Assembly: GCA_029339505.1 (NCBI GenBank)
Contig: JAQISU010000169.1
Location: forward strand, 5,696,001-5,760,000
DNA length: 64,000 nucleotides
DNA from: Unio delphinus
Lineage: Eukaryota; Mollusca; Bivalvia; Unionida; Unionidae
Direction of reading: 5' to 3'
The notes beneath the pieces are model-generated. The model was not told where the DNA came from, did not search any database, and worked only from the letters and a program-made list of their open reading frames with translations. The position numbers and the translations under genes are program-made. Positions 22,518 through 34,474 of this stretch are shown here, piece by piece; the first letter of the stretch is position 1; each line of letters begins with the position of its first letter.

Positions 22518-22765
22518 TGTGATTTGGATTCTTAATGTACTTTTAACAATTTTTCAGTCATATTCATGTGATGTCTGCAGTGGTAGTTTATAGTTTATAG
22601 TGATGTCTAGCACTGGGGCATCATGCTGCAGAGATGTGTCATCACATCCCACTCAGTCACATTATCTTGACACCAGGTCAACCAGTCCTGACACTAACCT
22701 ACTAATGCCAAGCAATATTTTATAAGTCTTGGTTTGTCTCAGTCAGAGTTCAAACCCTATGATCA
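22518..22765 (-). mobile_element. SINE-B copy
   Basis: Left end ATTTGGATTCTTAATGTACT with TTTAACAATTTTTCAGTCAT, body TATAGTGATGTCTAGCACTG, GTCACATTATCTTGACACCA and ACCAGTCCTGACACTAACCT. The tRNA-like head is eroded (GAGTTCAAACCCTATGATC). TTTATAG is duplicated near 22588. A (GT)n run precedes it at about 22506. Confidence 0.7.
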
Positions 22766-23428
22766 TTAAAGTAAAAAATCCAAAGATCTTTTTTCACTCA
22801 CATTTATTAAAATCTGTTTTAAGTTTTATCACTGTCCACCCTAATAAGTCAGATTCTACTGAATGAAAGTCACATGCTTTGATCAACCCTTGGTCACAAT
22901 ATCAGAATGTTTCTGAATCTAATAAAAAGAATATTGTTTTTGTGGTTGCTTTTGCACTAATGTCAAAACCTTGTTTTTGGAACCATCAAGAACATTGTCA
23001 TCATGTTGAGAATTCAGACCATCACGTCAAGAACAAAGATGCAGAAACATGCAAAATGTTGATGCTCCATTTTTCTGCTATTATATCAACTATATTTGTT
23101 TGGAGAAGAACACAAAGCACCCTGGGACCACCCCCATTTTAATGTGTTTAGTTATAATGCAATTCCGAATATAACACAGTACTACTATGGACCCCATAAC
23201 CCAAATCATACCGATGTGTAACAATTAGGGTTAAAATAAAACATGGTTCAACTTGAGTCTTATATCTTCACGCACCATTCTTTAAAAAATCTGATAGTGT
23301 CTCCTATACTACAATTCATATATTACATTATCCTCAATATATTGCAGTTCTGGATATATCATGGTACTCAGTAAAGTGCAATTTGGTACATAATGTGGTT
23401 GGTGGCTACTGACCTGGACCACCACCAT
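22766..23428. other. Intronic spacer without recognised features
   Basis: AT-rich. The open stretch at 22879-23142 has no recognisable domain or splice support. Confidence 0.35.
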
Positions 23429-23440
23429 AACAAGGCAGAG

Positions 23441-23652
23441 TGTTACAGATCACTGCCGTCTCACCTCTGTCTGTGTGGGTTCGAGTCTCAGATTTGGCTA
23501 ATGTAGTTATGTGAGAAAGCTTGCCAGTAGCTTCTCATGGGTCAGTGGTTCTTTCCGGGGGTTTTCCCAGGATCTTCCTCCACCTATAATACTGGCCGCC
23601 ATGTATAGCCTATTGTGTGCTGAAAAATGGCGTTAAACCCTAAAAACAAACA
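23441..23652 (+). mobile_element. SINE-A copy, 5'-truncated
   Basis: Flanked by a perfect 12-bp target duplication AACAAGGCAGAG (23429-23440 and 23653-23664). Box A is absent: the copy starts inside the head at GATCACTGCCGTCTCACC, keeps box B (GGGTTCGAGTCTC) and ends GGCGTTAAACCCTAAAAACA. Target duplication with 5' truncation is typical of LINE-driven insertion. Confidence 0.9.
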
Positions 23653-23689
23653 AACAAGGCAGAGCTGTATTAACAATCAAAATGAGACA

Positions 23690-24260
23690 ACAGTCACATA
23701 GGACCATGAACTTGAATTTCAAGTTGTTTTAGGCAGAATCAGGAAAACAAATCCTAGTCTTTATCAAAGTCTGAGAAAGTGCTGACTCGTCATAGTCAGA
23801 ACCAAGGTAAGGTTGTACAGCATCAAGTAAAGGCAGATCTGGATCATCATCATCATCAGGTGACTGAAGCTGTGGATGATCATCATCAATTGCAGAGACT
23901 TCATGGGATTGATTCATCGGTTCTGTTCCATTTTTCCTTACATGCGTCTTGCTGTTTCAACTGAAGACAACCACTGGATCATAAGTACAGCAGGTTGAAA
24001 ACTAATTCAGTACTGCACTTCACACATCAAGAGTTTCAAGATCACGGTCAATTGTTTTCAAAACACCATCTGCATCTGCTGATTAGCAACTCCTACAAGT
24101 TGTGCAATAGGCTGGCCCTCAGCCTCACATCTAAGAAATACAGTCTTTTATCCAGTAACATATGTACCAGTTGAGCCAGCAGCTAGCAGAGATAAATCAA
24201 GCATTTTTACTTGTTATTTTACTTTCTCCGTGTCACTTTGGAACAAGTGACACAGTTTAC
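23690..24260 (-). pseudogene. Possible hAT transposase fragment, strongly decayed
   Basis: On the minus strand, frames around 24100-24200 read KTVFLRCEAEGQPIAQLVGV and then, after a shift, ADGVLKTIDRDLETLDV. This resembles the conserved segment of hAT/ZBED-like transposases just before the second catalytic motif. A separate open piece at 23729-23917 carries an Asp-rich run (PDDDDDPDLPLLD). Many stops; the rest of the domain was not recognised. The assignment is tentative. Confidence 0.35.
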
Positions 24261-25540
24261 AATGGTCTTAGTTTCTGTACATTGCATCACAATCAACACC
24301 ATTTTTGTTTTTATTTTTGAAGACCACAAAGTTCTGGGAACTTGAAACAGACTACAGATTCATAGCAGCACAAAACACTGCATAAAAAAGGGTAAATGTT
24401 CAAAATTGTGACTTTTTGTCCAATGTTGTTTTCATCTCTGAGAGTTTAGTCAAGCTGCTCCAATTTACAACTGGCTACATATGATCCATCTGCCTTCACA
24501 CAGTTAATGCTTTATTGACTGAATGTGCCAACACAGACTGTCATTTCTATATGTACTGTACCTCATGAACCATGGGTACTACTTTTTTAACAATAGTTAA
24601 AACATTCATATATTTTTCCTTTTCTCTGTTACATTGCTATCTGCAAATGTAGATGATTTGGAATGACAATCACTGATGTATGTAGCTGACTTTTTCTTCT
24701 TTCAGCTCTCTTACTTCCTCCTGTTGCATTTCCTGTTTTTCCACATTCATCTTTCTCCATTTCATCTTCTTCCGATTCATTTTTCTTTTCTGCTATACAG
24801 TCTATATATTCTTACTAGGTCCATTAACTTGGTGACAAAAACTCAAATGGAATGTTTTCTGGCCTTTCCAACAATAATACAAAAAATGTTTGTCAAACAT
24901 TATCTGGTGTTCCCCCATTGGTCCTATGCTGAGAGCAAAAAAGGCAAACTGAATTAATATTAATTAAGACACTCTGATTAAGTGATGATGAACTTTAGGT
25001 GTATTGTAAAGGCATGAAATACATATAAATTCAGGGACAAAGAAGTGGAAAAGTTTCACTCAACAGATCCAGTCAGTACAAGTGCTTTACTCAGATCTGA
25101 TGTACCTAGCATATGGGCAAGGATCCCAAACAAGTCACCCAAAGATTACCCTTGAGTGCCACCAGTAGAACATGGATAATTGTATTCATCAGTAATTTCC
25201 ATCTCAATGATTAGATTGAGGCCTCACATGAACATGCCGTTTAATTCCCCCAATGTACCACAATATAAAATGCATAGTTCTTATTATGGAGGGGAAAAAA
25301 TACCAGTGAATAAACATTTATTCATACTTCCAACATCACTTGTTATAAAGGGTCTTCTGTACAGGCTAGGATGAATAAAGAATGGATGAAATCTATGTAG
25401 TCACAAGCTATTACAAATACTTACCCTATGCTAGCATGGCATAAGATCACAGTGACCTTCTTTGCTTGCTTGAGTGCAATACTAATAGACCTGCATCAAA
25501 TTATCAAGTTTCATGATTAGAACATAAACAGTACCCAGTA
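24261..25540. other. Intronic spacer, partly low complexity
   Basis: A pyrimidine-rich stretch at about 24690-24800 (plus strand) produces an open frame rich in Phe, Leu and His with no domain. Its minus strand encodes a Glu/Lys-rich low-complexity frame. No splice-supported exon. Confidence 0.35.
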
Positions 25541-25933
25541 TATGAACTCTACATACAATATTTCAACATAGTTACTATGAACTCTACATACAATATTTCA
25601 ACATAGTTACTATGAACTCTACATACAATATTTCAACATAGTTACTATGAACTCTACATACAATATTTCAACATAGTTACTATGAACTCTACATACAATA
25701 TTTCAACATAGTTACTATGAACTCTACATACAATATTTCAACATAGTTACTATGAACTCTACATACAATATTTCAACATAGTTACTATGAACTCTACATA
25801 CAATATTTCAACATAGTTACTATGAACTCTACATACAATATTTCAACATAGTTACTATGAACTCTACATACAATATTTCAACATAGTTACTATGAACTCT
25901 ACATATAATATTTCAACATAGTTACTATGAACT
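25541..25933. repeat. 35-bp minisatellite, about 11 copies, very homogeneous
   Basis: The unit starts TATGAACTCTACATACAATA (35 bp, ending CAACATAGTTAC). Copies are essentially identical except the last (CATATAA for CATACAA). Such uniformity implies recent expansion or conversion. Confidence 0.98.
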
Positions 25934-26873
25934 ATGGATGTGAGGGTGTTATACTAACTATAATGAATTTCGTTATTTTGTCATGAATAGTACTCAAGAA
26001 ATGAACATCAAACATGAAAAAAAAGCAAGTACTGCATAAGATATAGGCCATAATGACTTATAATTGAAATGAGCGGCTATTGCTCAACAAACCACATCCC
26101 TCAAGCTTCGTGATTCTAAAACCTTGGTATTACATGAAAAGAATCAATTTGATCATGAGCAAAATGTTCATACTTAACCAAAATGTGAAATGTAGGTCAT
26201 ACTGACTTGTATTTATATATCTAGGTGTAATGGTAACAGAAGTGTCTGCAATCGAGCTTAATGATTCAAGAATAGCATTAATAACACAAAAATGAAATCA
26301 ATGAAACATGAAATATCAGTCAAAATGACCTACTTTTGTGCTGACATTATAGTCCTCATCAAACTGCAACAAGTTTTGATTGCAAGTATAACAACATGTG
26401 TACAGAATACAAAAAAACTATGCTCATGTGCAAACAAAACCTATAAAATGCTAGTAAAATGTAAGTCTTAAAATTAATTTTTTGCATTATTTAGTACTAA
26501 CAGCAGTGCATAAAATCATCAATCATTGCTGTGACAGTGCAACAAACATATGCTGCCACTAAAAGTTTCAATGATACTATAAATTTTAAACAAATTCAAT
26601 GTTGCTCCAGCCATTCTAGAATTGTTTCTTTCTTCACTAGTCTAGTGAATGAATTCTGACCCCCATTTTCAGTTCATAAATCTTGCAATTCCATTTTGTT
26701 TATCAAATGTAATCTAACAAATACTGAACATAAAAAGCATTATTTCCTGAAACTTTCCAATAAAATACTTATTGACTCCAACAAAAACTGTGTAAGACTT
26801 CTAAATATGATGCATGATTGTACTAGATGCCAACAAAAACTGTGCAAGACTTCTAAATATGATGCATAATTGT
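25934..26873. other. Intronic spacer with a short duplication at its end
   Basis: Mostly unrecognised. At about 26778-26873 a segment CCAACAAAAACTGTG(T/C)AAGA with CTTCTAAATATGATGCAT is present twice in tandem, next to the SINE insertion point. Confidence 0.45.
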
Positions 26874-27119
26874 TTTTTTTTTGTTTTTTTTAATGGTTTA
26901 ACGCCATTTTTCAGCACAATATAGGCTATACATGGCGGCCAGTATTAATGGTGGAGGAAGAAACCTGACAAAGCCCGGAAAGAACCACCGACCCACGAGA
27001 AGCTACTGGCAAGCTTTCTCACATAACTACATTTGCCGAATCTTAGACTTGAACACACGTAGACAGAGGTGAGATGGCAGTGGTCCGTAACGGACAGCGC
27101 TTTAGACCACTCGGCCACT
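26874..27119 (-). mobile_element. SINE-A copy, full length
   Basis: Flanked by target duplications GATGCATAATTGT (26861-26873) and GATGCATGATTGT (27120-27132), one mismatch. Box-A-like CCGAGTGGTCTAAAGCGCTG at the right, GGCGTTAAACC at the 3' end followed by a long T/A tail at 26874-26890. Confidence 0.9.
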
Positions 27120-27157
27120 GATGCATGATTGTACTAGATGCCAAATAAATCACTCAG

Positions 27158-27345
27158 CTGCCATATATATTCACTTGCAGTCCATCCCAGATCTGCCTTT
27201 GCATAACTGAGGTCAGTGCAGTTCGTTAGGAGTAATCATTTGAACAAATAAGACAGCCCCTGGTCTGCTTCTATATTATATAGATCAGTGTCTATTTGTT
27301 TGCTTGCACTTGGGCTAGACTTGTAAGAGGGTACAGATGGTAATT
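27158..27345. mobile_element. MITE-M copy
   Basis: Left end TGCCATATATATTCACTTGC with CAGTCCATCCCAGATCTGCC; right end TGGGCTAGACTTGTAAGAGG, GTACAGATGGTA. The interior shares CAGATCTGCC and CATAACTGAG-type blocks with the other copies. The ends are imperfectly mirrored. Confidence 0.5.
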
Positions 27346-28039
27346 TGATTTCTGGGCTACATTAGTTGTGCTGGTGTTGAGAAAGCCATGTGAATTTCTT
27401 CTAAATATACACTGGATCATTCAATCTATTCAGAGTCAAGGTACTCTGTTTACATAGTAACCTGGGGTTTGTTCTAATAATATCAACAAAGCTCTGTTTG
27501 CATGTGGGCTGCATGTTCGTTATTGTGCAAATCAATATCAATTCATGCAGTCCACTGAGTGTAATTCAATTTTATAATCTTTAAAAAAAAAACACCTATC
27601 TCACTAATACATTGATGTAGTCTTAACTAGTTCACAATAGTGTTGTCTTATTCACAATAATTTTTTTCATGATCAATATGCTCAACATATATCACGAGAT
27701 ACTAATTCAAAAGAAAAGAAAAATACTATTTCAGCAAAACAAATGCAACCACTGAATGTCGGACCTTTAGAACAAGAGATCCAAGTGGTTTAAGAGCTTA
27801 CGGGACTAGTGGACAAATATGCAATGCAAGAGGTAATGAAAAACTTTGGATCAGTTGGTTTTATTGAAATTTTTGACAATGTTGATTGATGGCTGCATAT
27901 CATATAGGCCCAATTCTTTCAAGGTTTCCCCATTTTGTATATTAATTTCTTTTTAAGGCACAACAGCAAAGGTTACATAAAAATATTGAAAGCTGTTTTT
28001 GTTCTAAATTAAGTTGTTTCAATGTTTGTATATGTTTAC

Positions 28040-28170
28040 TAACAGCAGACAAACTGATAGCAGATCGGCCTAATTTGTAAAGACCTGGAAGCCATTTTAT
28101 CCAGGATGCTTTCCGTCAAATTCAGTTAAATTCTGTCAACATCTTTTGCGAAGAAACAATGCAAAGATTT
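28040..28170. repeat. R3 dispersed repeat fragment
   Basis: CCAGGATGCTTTCCGTCAAA and TCAACATCTTTTGCGAAGAA match blocks near 45600-45650 (GGATGCTTTCTGTCAAATTT, CTTTTGTGAAGAAATTCAAA). Confidence 0.5.
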
Positions 28171-28382
28171 TATAATTCTTAGTAATGGCATACCTGTTTG
28201 AGCATGGAGCATGTATGCCATAATACCTTCTGTCAATTAAGTCCATCTATTAAGTGGTTTTCAATAAGTAATTTAAATATTTTTCTATTTTTAGTCATGA
28301 TAGTTATATTTAAAGGCAGTTTGTACAAAAATGTTTTGAATAATATTATATCAAATTTGTTTTCAGTCATGCATGTTGTTAT

Positions 28383-28560
28383 AGGGTTTAACACCATTTT
28401 TCAGCACAACATAGACTATACATGGCAGTCAGTATGCAATGTAGAGGAAGAACTTGTGAAAACCCTGGAAAGAATCACCGACCCACAAGAAGCTACCAGC
28501 AAGTTTTCTCACATACCCACATTGGCTGAGCCAGAGACTCGAACCCACAAAGAGGCAATC
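28383..28560 (-). mobile_element. SINE-A copy, 5'-truncated
   Basis: The body runs from GGGTTTAACACCATTTTTCA to box B (GGGTTCGAGTCTC in reverse); box A is missing. A weak flanking repeat TCATGCATG / TCATGTATG may be the target duplication. The overlapping open frame at 28198-28599 is an artefact. Confidence 0.78.
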
Positions 28561-28615
28561 ATGTATGAGAAGAAGTCATTTAAAAAAAGTTCAGTTTAGT
28601 AACGGCAAACATATT

Positions 28616-28880
28616 TTATAGTGGATCTGCAATACTTGTAGTAATCTGGTAATCCTTCATGCCAGAATGCCCGTTACAAAATTGGACTAAAATCATTCCA
28701 GTGGAGTTTGAGAAAAAAATCATAAAAAATGTTTCTAGTTTTAGTAATGGTGGCCATTTCTGATGGTGGATCAGCATTATTTCCACAAATCTGAATGCTC
28801 TTCCTGTCAGAATGCACTGCAAAATTTGGTTAAAATTGTCAAGTGGATTTTGAGAAGTTAACAATATCAAATAATTAAGA
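28616..28880. repeat. R3 dispersed repeat, two units
   Basis: CTTCATGCCAGAATGCCCGT and CTCTTCCTGTCAGAATGCAC, GTGGAGTTTGAGAA and GTGGATTTTGAGAAGTTAAC recur with a spacing near 130 bp, and resemble sequences at 45450-45560. Confidence 0.5.
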
Positions 28881-29561
28881 ATGGTAATTGCTGGATGATT
28901 CTTGCTTCAGCATGCCTTACAGTTAAAATCATATCCCGGCACTTTTTTCATTCATATTTAAGTCTTTATATTGACATGGACTAACAAATAAACTCATGTA
29001 TCTCGTGTATTTATGTGCTTCTGTATCCCTCTTGTATCTGCCTTGTACAAACTTCAACATAAAACTTCTATTCTATATTTTAACATTGCTGCCACTGTCA
29101 TTGAGAAAGCCATATTCTGGGAAAGTTATCTAACAAGCTGTAGTAATGCCCAAAAGAGCACTAGTTAAACAATTGTTTTAAAGGCCTTATGAATCAGTGA
29201 TCCGATACCAAGTTAGAATAATTTCTATTTTGAACAGCTCTCAACATAAATACCCACTTTGTTAAACAAAAGGTATGGGCAGATGTATATAAAGAGTTCA
29301 TCAGAACACTATGCCTCTCTGTAAATCAAACAATGACATACAATCATATTGTATTTAAGATCCTATGGGGCGGGGAATTGTCCCCCACCCTTCAAATTTG
29401 AGGAAAACATAACATTTTACCACATTAACCCCTGAGCCAAACAGCTAGGCGGTCCCCTACAGCAGACTTGCAGAGATCACCTTGTGCAGTGTTAGCCTTA
29501 CCAGTGCCTGTATCCCTGAGACTTGCTGAGAATACTTGGCTTGCAGATTTTTTCAGAGATC

Positions 29562-29663
29562 TAGGGGCCCAAGTGGCTGAGTGGTCTAAATGTAAATCCA
29601 ATTATTACCACACCAATATAAACCCAATAATTACCACACTAATTAAATATTAAAACTTGATAA
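29562..29663 (+). mobile_element. SINE-A head joined to the 32-bp minisatellite unit
   Basis: GGGGCCCAAGTGGCTGAGTG with GTCTAAATG is the first about 28 bp of SINE-A. It is followed directly by ATTATTACCACACCAATATA and TAATTACCACACTAATTAAA, which are reverse-strand units of the minisatellite at 32840-33226. The next full SINE-A begins at 29664. Confidence 0.7.
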
Positions 29664-29920
29664 TAGGGGCCCCAAGTGGCCAAGTGGTCTAAAGCTCTCT
29701 CTGTTATGGATCACTCACTATCTCACCTGTCTGCAAGGATTAGAGTCTCAGATTCATCCAATGTGGATATGTGAGAAAGCTTGTCAGGAGCTTCTCGTGG
29801 GTAGGTGGTTCTTTCTAGGGGTTTTCCCGGGTTCTTTCGTCCACCATTAATACTGGCTGCCATGTATAGCTTATCGTGTGCTGAAAAATGTTGTTAAACT
29901 TTACAACAACAATAATCATA
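29664..29920 (+). mobile_element. SINE-A copy, full length
   Basis: Head GGGGCCCCAAGTGGCCAAGT with GGTCTAAAGC, box-B-like GGATTAGAGTCTC, body GTGAGAAAGCTTGTCAGGAG and CATTAATACTGGCTGCCATG, end GTTGTTAAACTTTACAACAA. Diverged but complete. It directly follows a truncated SINE head plus minisatellite units. Confidence 0.88.
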
Positions 29921-31396
29921 AAGAACTACAAGTAATAAATGTTATTTTCTTATTTATGTTCTTTTAATTAAGCTAAAATTTTGACACAGCAGTTCTCAAT
30001 AAAATTACGTACAAAAATGGTATAAATTTTGTGCTTCATGCAGAAATAAAACTGATGCATAAAGATAAAATTTTCTTACCAATTTGTTTCTCTTGCCATG
30101 AATAATCCATAAAAATCCATGATCAATTCACACTGAATAATTAACACTATCAACACTTGAAATTCGTTCCATTTTATGTACACAGAAATTCCACTTGCCA
30201 TCTCTATTGCAAACTTAACCTTGTGTTTACTTTTTCAGTCTGTCAAGTAAAAGTCTACTTTCAGTAACTGATTCTCGCAATTTTTATTCATTTTCTAATA
30301 TAAATTTGTCCACTATTTTTGACACTATTGAATTCAATTTTTTTCTTCCTTTGTTTACTATATCTCTACATCAGCTAACATTTTATTGGTTAAACTGCCT
30401 ATATAATTAGGAAATTGCTTCCAATGGTTTACGCCAATTTAACTCGTTCAGGATACAGGCATAGACAAATACTGCCACTCAAACTCGGTGCCCGGGATAC
30501 AAGCTAGGTAAACTTAGCCATATTATTGAGGCACTCGGGATATGAAAGAGGTAAAGTATGACAAGTTATTGAGGCAGCAGGGTTAATGTGTTAAAGGGAC
30601 AAAAGGATGATAGCAGTACATAATGCATTAGTAGTGATAAATAAATGGCATAACCTTATTTGCTTGGACAAATGTTTCAATCTGAACTTTGTAATGTACT
30701 ATACTTTCCTTGGATGCTTACATGATTGCAATAAATGTTATATCATGTACTTAAGTAACTTGTAAAAACATGATCTTGTTTGAAGAATATCTGCTTACCT
30801 GAACGAGCTGCAGCATGAAAATAATCTTGCTCTCATATAACTTCAAGTGTTCACTTATCAACCAGCATTTATTATTATAAATAGCAATGTTTTCTGAATT
30901 ACGTTCCTTTTCAAGTTAAAAAATCATTCATTAGTCTCTTTTGTTATTAATTTAACCACAATATAAAGTAGATTTTCCTTGCTGTAGGTGTGACTTTAAC
31001 CTCAAAAAATAACAGCAGCTGTTAAGGAGTTTATACTGTAACTTGGTTGACATCCAGAAACCCTGAAAGTTTTCTTTTCCAGATACATTAATTCAAAATT
31101 CATTGCCCTCTTACATCACCTTTAGCAACTCTAACCATTTCTGCCACCACTAAAGAAAAGTCATAAGCATATTTTTAGACATTTTCCTAATGAAAAACGT
31201 GTCCTGGATAGCACATGCTGGGTCAAATTTTGGGGACATACAACAAAAACCTACAATTCCATTCAATCTGCAGCCTTGCTTTTGACTTGTGCATACATAT
31301 TATTTTGTTCTTGCTGCTACCATTATTGTCCAAATGTAACAGAGAAACTGTGCCAAGAACATAATAAGAGTAAAAAAAAAGAATGATTCTGCCTAC
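29921..31396. other. Intron adjacent to the spectrin-like exon
   Basis: The donor GTAGGC is at 31396-31391 (minus sense). The stretch 30437-30593 starts TTAACTCG and ends GGGTTAATGTGTTAA, possibly a TTAA-bounded element, but the ends match too weakly to call. The rest is unrecognised AT-rich sequence. Confidence 0.4.
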
Positions 31397-31612
31397 CTTT
31401 CTTCTGTTGATAGCATCCTCCAGACGACACTGCCACTCTAGGGACTTTAACCAGATGGTGTGCCAGCGACGTTCAAGGTTGAGGGCAGACAACTCCACGC
31501 TGTCACGCTGAGCTTCACGTTCAAATGCATCATCATCCTTCTGAAGACGTTCACTGAGTTTAAGCACTGCAGAGACAATGCGAGAGTGGGACTCAATCTC
31601 TTGCTGTAGTAC
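31397..31612 (-). CDS. Exon: spectrin-repeat-like helical segment (72 codons)
   Basis: On the minus strand the acceptor is TTTCTCTCCACAG before GTACTACAG, and the donor is AAG followed by GTAGGC. The exon is exactly 72 codons, phase 0 on both sides. The peptide is helical and heptad-like: VLQQEIESHSRIVSAVLKL at the start, then a stretch rich in Asp, Glu and Arg, then NLERRWHTIWLKSLEWQCRL and EDAINRRK. The LExRW, WLxSLEWQ and CRLE pattern is typical of helix C of a spectrin repeat, and resembles C-terminal repeats of nesprin-type proteins. A repeat is usually about 106 residues, so this exon holds roughly two of its three helices. The next coding exon is 22.3 kb away at 9073, with matching phase. 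It could belong to another spectrin-repeat scaffold such as AKAP6; domain type is surer than gene identity. Confidence 0.8.
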
Positions 31613-32839
<1,227 letters not shown>

Positions 32840-33226
32840 TATCAAGTTTAATATTATATTAGTGTGGTAATTATAAAGTTTAATATTACATTAGTGTGGT
32901 AATTATCAAGTTTAATATTACATTAGTGTGGTAATTATCAAGTTTAATATTACATTAGTGTGGCAATTATCAAGCTGAATATTATATTAGTGTGGTAATT
33001 ATCAAGTTTAATATTATATTAGTGTGGTAATTATCAAGTTTAATATTATATAAGCATGGTAATTATCAAGTTTAATATTATATTAATGTGGTAATTATCA
33101 AGTTTAATATTATATTGGTGTGGTAATTATCAAGTTTAATATTATATCAGTGTGGTAATTATCAGGTTTAATATTATATTAGTGTGGTTATTTTGGGGTT
33201 TATAATGGTGTGGTAATTATTAAGTT
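32840..33226. repeat. 32-bp minisatellite, about 12 copies
   Basis: The unit GTGTGGTAATTATCAAGTTT continues AATATTACATTA; period 32 was checked at 32894 and 32926. It runs straight into a SINE-A 3' end at 33228. Reverse-strand units also occur at 29590-29660 beside SINE-A sequence. Confidence 0.95.
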
Positions 33227-33227
33227 T

Positions 33228-33349
33228 GTTGTTGTAGGGCTTAATGCCATTTTCAGCACACACACGGCTATACATGGCGGCCAGTATTAATGGTGGAGGA
33301 AAAACCCAGGAAAATCCCCAGAAAGAACCATATATATATATATATATAC
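33228..33349 (-). mobile_element. SINE-A 3' half truncated at a (TA)n run
   Basis: Contains only the 3' half (AGGGCTTAATGCCATTTTCA through CCCCAGAAAGAACCA). The expected 5' half is replaced by a (TA)n run at about 33331-33349. The left end abuts the 32-bp minisatellite through TTGTTGTTG. Confidence 0.85.
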
Positions 33350-34275
33350 TAAGTGCTTCAAGCACTGGGCTAAACTGGCTCAATTTACTGCACATTTAAA
33401 TCAGTATATAAAACAAAGGAAAAAGAAGAAGAAGAAAAATTTACCCACTCAATAAAATGCACAAATCAATTTTGGGATTTTTTTTTTAAAAATATATATT
33501 TTTTTAAACCTTGAGAAATAAAAGTGCTAGGGTCAACAATGAAAACTAGGGATTGTCAGGTGACATATTAATTTATTTAAGGTCACATTAAGACTTGAAA
33601 GAGTAAGCAAGCAAGGAATACATTCAACTTCATCTAAAGAAGCCATAAGAATATTCTGCTACAGATATAATAAAACTATATCTAGCTTGTACTGATTACA
33701 AATCAAAAGATATATTTGTATCCCAAAGTAATTATTCTTAGTTTTGCACAGCTCCAACTTGTTCAATTTGTTGTTGCTTTCTAATATTCAACAAAGGATA
33801 TTACATTAATGTGATACTGATATATAATACTTACCTAGTGTACTTAAGAACAATTAGTTATCTACATTTCTTTAATCTTTAATTCTCTCTCTACCACCTC
33901 CATTGTCATGATGAACAGAAATACATGTAAAATCCACTTTTTAAGATTTACTAGGCATTTAACACTGAAAGGTAAGGTGTTAGGAGTCAACAACTATTCA
34001 CTACTGGGACTTTTACTTTTTAAAACCAGTGATGTTCTAGGCAGGTTTTCAGCTGCTGCTTGCATATATCATTTTGATATCAGGACTCGCATAATCCCCT
34101 TCTTCTGCAAGTTATTAGAACTGGTGTTGAGATTGTGTCAAATACTGTATAATGCAGCATAATCGATACATGTATGGAAATAGTGACAGACAAAAATGAA
34201 ACTAGAATAAAAGCTGTCTATAAAGAAAAACTCAACAGACCAATCAATTTTGTCTTTTAAGACTTGTGTCTATTA
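33350..34275. other. Spacer without recognised features
   Basis: AT-rich, with a GAA-rich run near 33420. No coding signal. Confidence 0.35.
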
Positions 34276-34474
34276 CTGTCTATACTCATTTATAGGTCAT
34301 GTCCAACTGTAAACAAAATAGATCCTGATTGGCACTATAATACTGTTTGTTCTACTGATTAGTTCTAACAAATTACTGGTGTATAACCACGATCTGCCTG
34401 TACAATATATGATGGCAGATCTGGATCTGTGCAGTTTCAATCTGATCTAACTAAAAAAATGAGTATATATGGTA
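34276..34474. mobile_element. MITE-M copy, about 200 bp
   Basis: Left end TGTCTATACTCATTTATAGG, right end AAAATGAGTATATATGGTAT: mirrored TATACTCATTT. The interior has CCACGATCTGCCTGTACAAT and ATGATGGCAGATCTGGATCT, a fold-back around GATCTGCC / GGCAGATC. Confidence 0.62.

Larger units (their letters stand above)
906..31612 (-). other. Partial gene locus: acidic, spectrin-repeat-type scaffold protein
   Basis: Three exons on the minus strand (31397-31612, 7564-9073, 906-1015) form one transcript segment. Phases agree at both junctions: the first exon ends between codons and the second begins between codons; the second ends after base 1 of a codon and the third begins with bases 2 and 3, creating an Ile codon. 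Introns are 22323 bp (9074-31396) and 6548 bp (1016-7563), both GT-AG on the minus strand. Visible protein is 612 residues with no stop at the junctions. The N-terminus lies beyond 31612 (no further exon was recognised up to 64000) and the C-terminus beyond 906. A spectrin-like helical segment followed by a long acidic, Ser-rich, probably disordered region is compatible with a large cytoskeletal or nuclear-envelope scaffold (nesprin/Klarsicht or AKAP6 type). The family call is inference; the exon structure is read directly. Confidence 0.72.

Noticed and set aside
24676..24957. 93-codon open frame as a small membrane protein
   Set aside because: The hydrophobic start comes from a pyrimidine-rich tract; no splice signals or similarity recognised.
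25541..25933. CRISPR array
   Set aside because: The 35-bp repeats are head-to-tail with no unique spacers, and the sequence is eukaryotic.
28198..28599. 133-codon plus-strand open frame as a gene
   Set aside because: Its second half is SINE-A read in reverse and the first half lacks any domain or splice support.
30437..30593. piggyBac-type MITE bounded by TTAA
   Set aside because: TTAAC at the left and GTTAATGTGTTAA at the right are suggestive, but the inverted similarity is too short and imperfect.
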